Shown: positions 6,578 through 9,094 of the stretch, piece after piece
Numbering within the stretch: position 1 is the stretch's first letter
Layout of the letters: each line of letters starts with the position of its first letter
Source of the DNA: Betaproteobacteria bacterium
GTDB taxonomy: Bacteria > Pseudomonadota > Gammaproteobacteria > Burkholderiales > SG8-39
NCBI GenBank assembly: GCA_007280315.1
Contig: QYQC01000198.1
Coordinates: 1 to 9,094 of the forward strand
Reading direction: 5' to 3'
DNA: 9,094 bases
Notes under the pieces: model-generated
Told to the model about the DNA's origin: nothing
The model's database searches: none
Seen by the model: only the letters and a program-made list of their open reading frames with translations
Translations under genes and position numbers: made by a program

Positions 6578-8402
6578 TTGCTTCCACGCATTCCGGCGCG
6601 CATCAGTCTGATTCTGGTCGGGCTGCTATTCCTTCTGCCGTTTCTGAATCCCTATCATTTTTTTCCGCTAACCAATTTCTATACGGAATGGCTGGCGCTC
6701 GCTCTTGGCCTGGCCGCGCTCGCGCCGCTGTCGGTAAAGCGCTTCTGGGACGAGGTGGAGATTCCGACGCCATCACTGTGGCTGCTCGGGTTTGCCGCGT
6801 CATTGCCGTTGCAGGTGTTCTGGCTGGACATCGCCTATCCGGAGCTGTCGCTGCTGGCTACGCTCTACGTGATCTGGGCAGCCTGGCTGATCTGGCTGGG
6901 GCGGGTTCTGGCAAAGTCCTGCGGCCTGGAACAAATGGCGCCTTGGCATCGCGGCGATGCTGGTGCTGGGCGGACTGCTGAACGCCGCGGCTGCAGTGCT
7001 GCAGTTCTACAGCATCGACTCGCTGTTCGGTTCGCTTATCGCCAGCCTGGGAACGATCCAGCGGGGGGCGTACGGAAACTTCGGGCAAAACAATCATTTC
7101 GCAGACTATGTCAGCCTCGCGCTGATTTCAACGCTCTACCTGCGAATCAAGGGGCGGTTGACCTTGCCTGCGACCGTCGCCTGCATCGGAATATTTCTCT
7201 ATGCGCTGTCCCTGTCCGGTTCGCGCAGCACCTGGCTTTATCTCGTGGTGACAGTGGCGATCAGCCTCTGGTTTCGCGCCAGATCGGAAGTACCCCGGCT
7301 GCGGCGCGCCGCCCTAGCGATCGCAATATTGTTGCCGCTGTTCGCCCTGATGCAATACGCGATGACAGGCTACGGTCTGGCGATCCGGCCGGAACTCCCG
7401 GGCGCCGTCTATTCGCCGGTAACGCCGATCGACCGATTCGTTGAGGAGATGGCGCTTGGCGTGTCGCCGCAGGCGGGCAGTTCCGGATTGGCCACACGCG
7501 CCTACATGTGGCATCAGGCCCTACTGATGTGGTCCAGGGCGCCGCTGCTCGGTGTGGGTATCGGTCAATACGCAGGCGTGTTTTTCGAACAGGCCGCGGA
7601 GTTGTCGTACTACCACATTTCCCACTACGATCGAAACGCGCATAACGCGCTGATGCAATTGCTCGCCGAGACCGGGCTCCTCGGCGCAGGTCTGGTATGC
7701 GCGGCGCTCGGCGCCTGGCTTTGGGGTTTGCGCCGGCGCCTCGCGCCGAGTGCCGAAACCTGGTGGATGCTGTGCCTGCTGTCGGTGCTGTTCGTGCACA
7801 GCATGTTCGAGTATCCCCTGTGGCACGCCAACTTCCTCGGAGTCGCGGCGATCCTGCTTGGGGCGACCAGCGAGCGCTGCTTGAAACTGCGACTTTCCGC
7901 ATTGTCGCGTTTTGCCTTTCCGGTGATGGTGGTGGCGGGGTTTTTCGCCCTAGGCAGCGTACTCAACGCCTATCGCGATCTGGAACTTGCGATGTATCCG
8001 CGCGTGCTGCCGAAGAGCAAAGAGGAAATCATCGAGCGCAACGAGGCCCTGCTGAAACTGCACCGCGATACGCTGCTCGCGCCCTATGTCGAGATGACCT
8101 ATGCCGGCATCATCATTGTCGATCGCAACAATCTCGAGGACAAGCTTGCGCTGAACCGGCGCGTGCTGCGACTGTTGCCGGTGCCCGAATTGGCATACCG
8201 CCAGGTGCTGCTGCTGGGCTTGAACGGCGAGCGCGAGGCCGCGCTGCTGCAACTTGATCGGGCGGCGGCGGTATTTCCAGAACGGCTGAAATTGTTTGTT
8301 CCCGAAGTGGAACAAGCCGCGCTCAAGGAACCGAAAGCGTTCGAGGAAATCGAGAACAAAGCCCGGGAGAAGCTAAAGCAGGTTGACAGAAACGTAGGGT
8401 AA
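6578..8402 (+). pseudogene. PglL-like O-oligosaccharyltransferase / O-antigen ligase, interrupted by a one-base frameshift
   Basis: Members of this inner-membrane family transfer lipid-linked glycans to protein (PglL, often pilin) or to lipid A core (WaaL). The gene starts at TTG 6578 with CAGGG seven bases before. The 5' part (to about 6940) encodes membrane helices and the N-terminal PglL-type block NPYHFFPLTNFYTEW. The rest of the homology continues in the next frame. Dropping one C from GCGCCTT (6938-6944) joins them as EQMA-LGIAAMLVLGGLLNA, giving 607 residues plus stop, close to Neisseria PglL (about 604). In that reconstruction Gln170 and His355 fall near the PglL residues Gln178 and His349 reported as essential. 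As written, translation from TTG runs about 165 residues out of frame and stops at 7444. This may be a sequencing error or a true mutation; no slippery run supports programmed shifting. Confidence 0.85.
6957..8402 (+). CDS. Main open frame of the interrupted PglL-like ligase (Wzy_C and Wzy_C_2 regions)
   Basis: This 481-residue frame is what remains intact downstream of the shift; its first ATG is an internal Met of the reconstructed ligase and not a convincing start. Family blocks with local numbering: GQNNHFADY (43-51), SLSGSRST (85-92), the Wzy_C block NAHNALMQLLAETG (227-240) with the ligase His229, and HSMFEYPLWHANFLG (281-295), which is typical of the PglL branch. After the last helix (about 320-337) a soluble tail of about 140 residues, starting RDLELAMYPRV, matches the Wzy_C_2 (DUF3366) style. 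The block set favours a protein-glycosylating PglL-like enzyme over a Wzy polymerase. The glycan acceptor is not known. Product from this frame alone would lack the first helices. Confidence 0.8.
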   Translation: MLVLGGLLNAAAAVLQFYSIDSLFGSLIASLGTIQRGAYGNFGQNNHFADYVSLALISTLYLRIKGRLTLPATVACIGIFLYALSLSGSRSTWLYLVVTVAISLWFRARSEVPRLRRAALAIAILLPLFALMQYAMTGYGLAIRPELPGAVYSPVTPIDRFVEEMALGVSPQAGSSGLATRAYMWHQALLMWSRAPLLGVGIGQYAGVFFEQAAELSYYHISHYDRNAHNALMQLLAETGLLGAGLVCAALGAWLWGLRRRLAPSAETWWMLCLLSVLFVHSMFEYPLWHANFLGVAAILLGATSERCLKLRLSALSRFAFPVMVVAGFFALGSVLNAYRDLELAMYPRVLPKSKEEIIERNEALLKLHRDTLLAPYVEMTYAGIIIVDRNNLEDKLALNRRVLRLLPVPELAYRQVLLLGLNGEREAALLQLDRAAAVFPERLKLFVPEVEQAALKEPKAFEEIENKAREKLKQVDRNVG

Positions 8403-8560
8403 GTTCAGGATTTGTCTATAAAAGGCCGCATTACGAACGCGGCAAGCTCGAAACCGCTCGACGCAACGGTGGGTTACAACTGGATTAGCTTAAAAACGTA
8501 ATTTCCGTTTTTCTTCGAATATTTTGTCTCCGGCGAGTCCGGATTGGGGCGGGTGACTAG
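8403..8560 (+). promoter_or_regulatory. Leader/spacer before mshE with several inverted repeats
   Basis: This 158-base non-coding stretch holds TATAAA (8417-8422), which could be a -10 although no -35 lies at proper spacing (TTGACA at 8383-8388 is 28 bases away). It also holds GCCGC/GCGGC (8425-8429, 8439-8443), an A/T-rich inverted repeat (8492-8512), and TCCGG/CCGGA (8529-8533, 8539-8543). mshE probably has its own transcription signals here. Confidence 0.4.
8492..8512. terminator. AAAAACG/CGTTTTT inverted repeat, possible terminator
   Basis: AAAAACG (8492-8498) and CGTTTTT (8506-8512) are perfect complements around the loop TAATTTC. The T-run sits within the stem, so the fold is weak, but it could act as a poor terminator in either direction after the ligase gene. 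A protein-binding palindrome is an alternative. Confidence 0.35.
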
Positions 8561-9094
8561 ATGGCCAGGCCAGAGAAAGTTCGCATCGGCAATCTGCTGG
8601 TGCAGGAAAAGCTGATTTCACAGGAGCAGCTTGAGCTCGCCCTGGAACAGCAAAAACGCAGCGGACGCAAACTCGGCCGGGTGCTGATCGAAAGCGGCTT
8701 CGCCTCGGAGGAGGCGATTTCCGAAGCGTTGGCCACTCAGCTGAAGATCCCCTACCTCAATCTCAAGCACTACAACATCAACGTTTCCGTGGCCCGCGTA
8801 CTGCCGGAGATGCAGGCGCGGCGATTCCGTGCGCTGTTGCTGGAGGACAAGGGCAGCACCTACGTCGTGGCAATGGCGGATCCGACCGACCTGTTCGCCT
8901 ACGATGAGATCGTACGTTTGCTCAAGCGCGACCTTGAACTGGTCCTGGTCAACGAGAATCAAGTGCTCGAGACCATGGACCGAATCTACCGGCGCACCGA
9001 GCAAATCTCCGATCTCGCGCGCGAACTGGGTGAGGACATCGGCGACGCGGTGGATTTCGGCGCACTCAGCGTCGAGCCGGGCGCCGAGGATGCG
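8561..9094 (+). CDS. mshE: MSHA-type pilus extension ATPase MshE (GspE/PilB family), N-terminal part, cut by window edge
   Basis: MshE is the cytoplasmic ATPase that powers assembly of MSHA-type IV pili, and the Vibrio protein is activated by c-di-GMP. The 178 visible residues, from the ATG preceded by GGGTGA four bases away, contain the MshEN domain. Motif I is at 8-31 (RIGNLLVQEK...ALEQQ), then a five-residue spacer KRSGR, then motif II at 37-60 (KLGRVLIESG...ALATQ). Two 24-residue motifs with a five-residue spacer is the described c-di-GMP-binding layout. Motif I has Lys17 where Gly is common. ARRFRALLLED and MADPTDLFAYDEI follow, as in MshE/GspE N-terminal regions. The Walker ATPase core lies beyond the edge. 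A generic GspE or PilB is the alternative, but the N-terminus looks most like MshE of betaproteobacteria. Confidence 0.87.
   Translation, partial: MARPEKVRIGNLLVQEKLISQEQLELALEQQKRSGRKLGRVLIESGFASEEAISEALATQLKIPYLNLKHYNINVSVARVLPEMQARRFRALLLEDKGSTYVVAMADPTDLFAYDEIVRLLKRDLELVLVNENQVLETMDRIYRRTEQISDLARELGEDIGDAVDFGALSVEPGAEDA

Noticed and set aside
6930..6945. Programmed ribosomal frameshift in the ligase gene
   Set aside because: No slippery run, no clear stimulatory structure, and the family is not known to use frameshifting.
7261..7902. Minus-strand 213-codon frame opposite the ligase
   Set aside because: Arg/Ala/Pro/Ser-rich composition typical of an antisense shadow; the opposite strand carries clear Wzy_C motifs.
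8618..9004. Minus-strand 128-codon frame opposite mshE
   Set aside because: The plus strand encodes a clear tandem MshEN domain across the same bases.
1..9094. Mobile element, CRISPR array, tRNA or attachment site
   Set aside because: No transposase, regular repeat-spacer pattern, tRNA cloverleaf or flanking direct repeats were seen on either strand.

Overview
The window looks like chromosome of a GC-rich betaproteobacterium, with Nitrosomonadales- or Burkholderiales-like protein flavour. That placement rests only on protein sequence character (MshE N-terminus, Aat/Bpt pairing, zinc-ribbon Nudix protein) and is an inference. I see no tRNA, rRNA, CRISPR array, insertion sequence or phage gene.

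Left part (1-3234), housekeeping. Two N-degron transferases lie on the minus strand as an overlapping pair: aat (488-1216), then bpt (501 down to the left edge, cut off). Divergent from them is an Amt-family ammonium channel (1450-2643) with no glnK beside it. Converging on it is a minus-strand Nudix hydrolase with an N-terminal zinc ribbon (2698-3234). A GC-rich hairpin sits between the two converging genes.

Middle (3235-8402), surface glycan block on the plus strand. A comparatively AT-rich 350-base divergent intergenic region leads into a Wzc/EpsG-type tyrosine autokinase (3585-5870). Next comes an unrecognised 173-residue single-pass membrane protein (5996-6517), whose Shine-Dalgarno can be hidden in a hairpin. 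A PglL-like O-oligosaccharyltransferase (6578-8402) follows, and it is split by a one-base frameshift near 6941. Removing one base restores a 607-residue protein with every PglL-family block in order.

Right part (8403-9094). A 158-base spacer with several inverted repeats precedes the start of mshE, the MSHA-type pilus extension ATPase with a tandem c-di-GMP-binding MshEN motif; it is cut by the right edge.

Working idea: the autokinase, small membrane protein and PglL-like ligase could form a glycan-handling group next to a c-di-GMP-responsive pilus locus, possibly for pilin or surface-protein glycosylation. The gene order supports asking this question; it does not prove it. No individual family here is new. 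The least explained items are the small membrane protein, the hairpin switch before it, and the frameshifted ligase.
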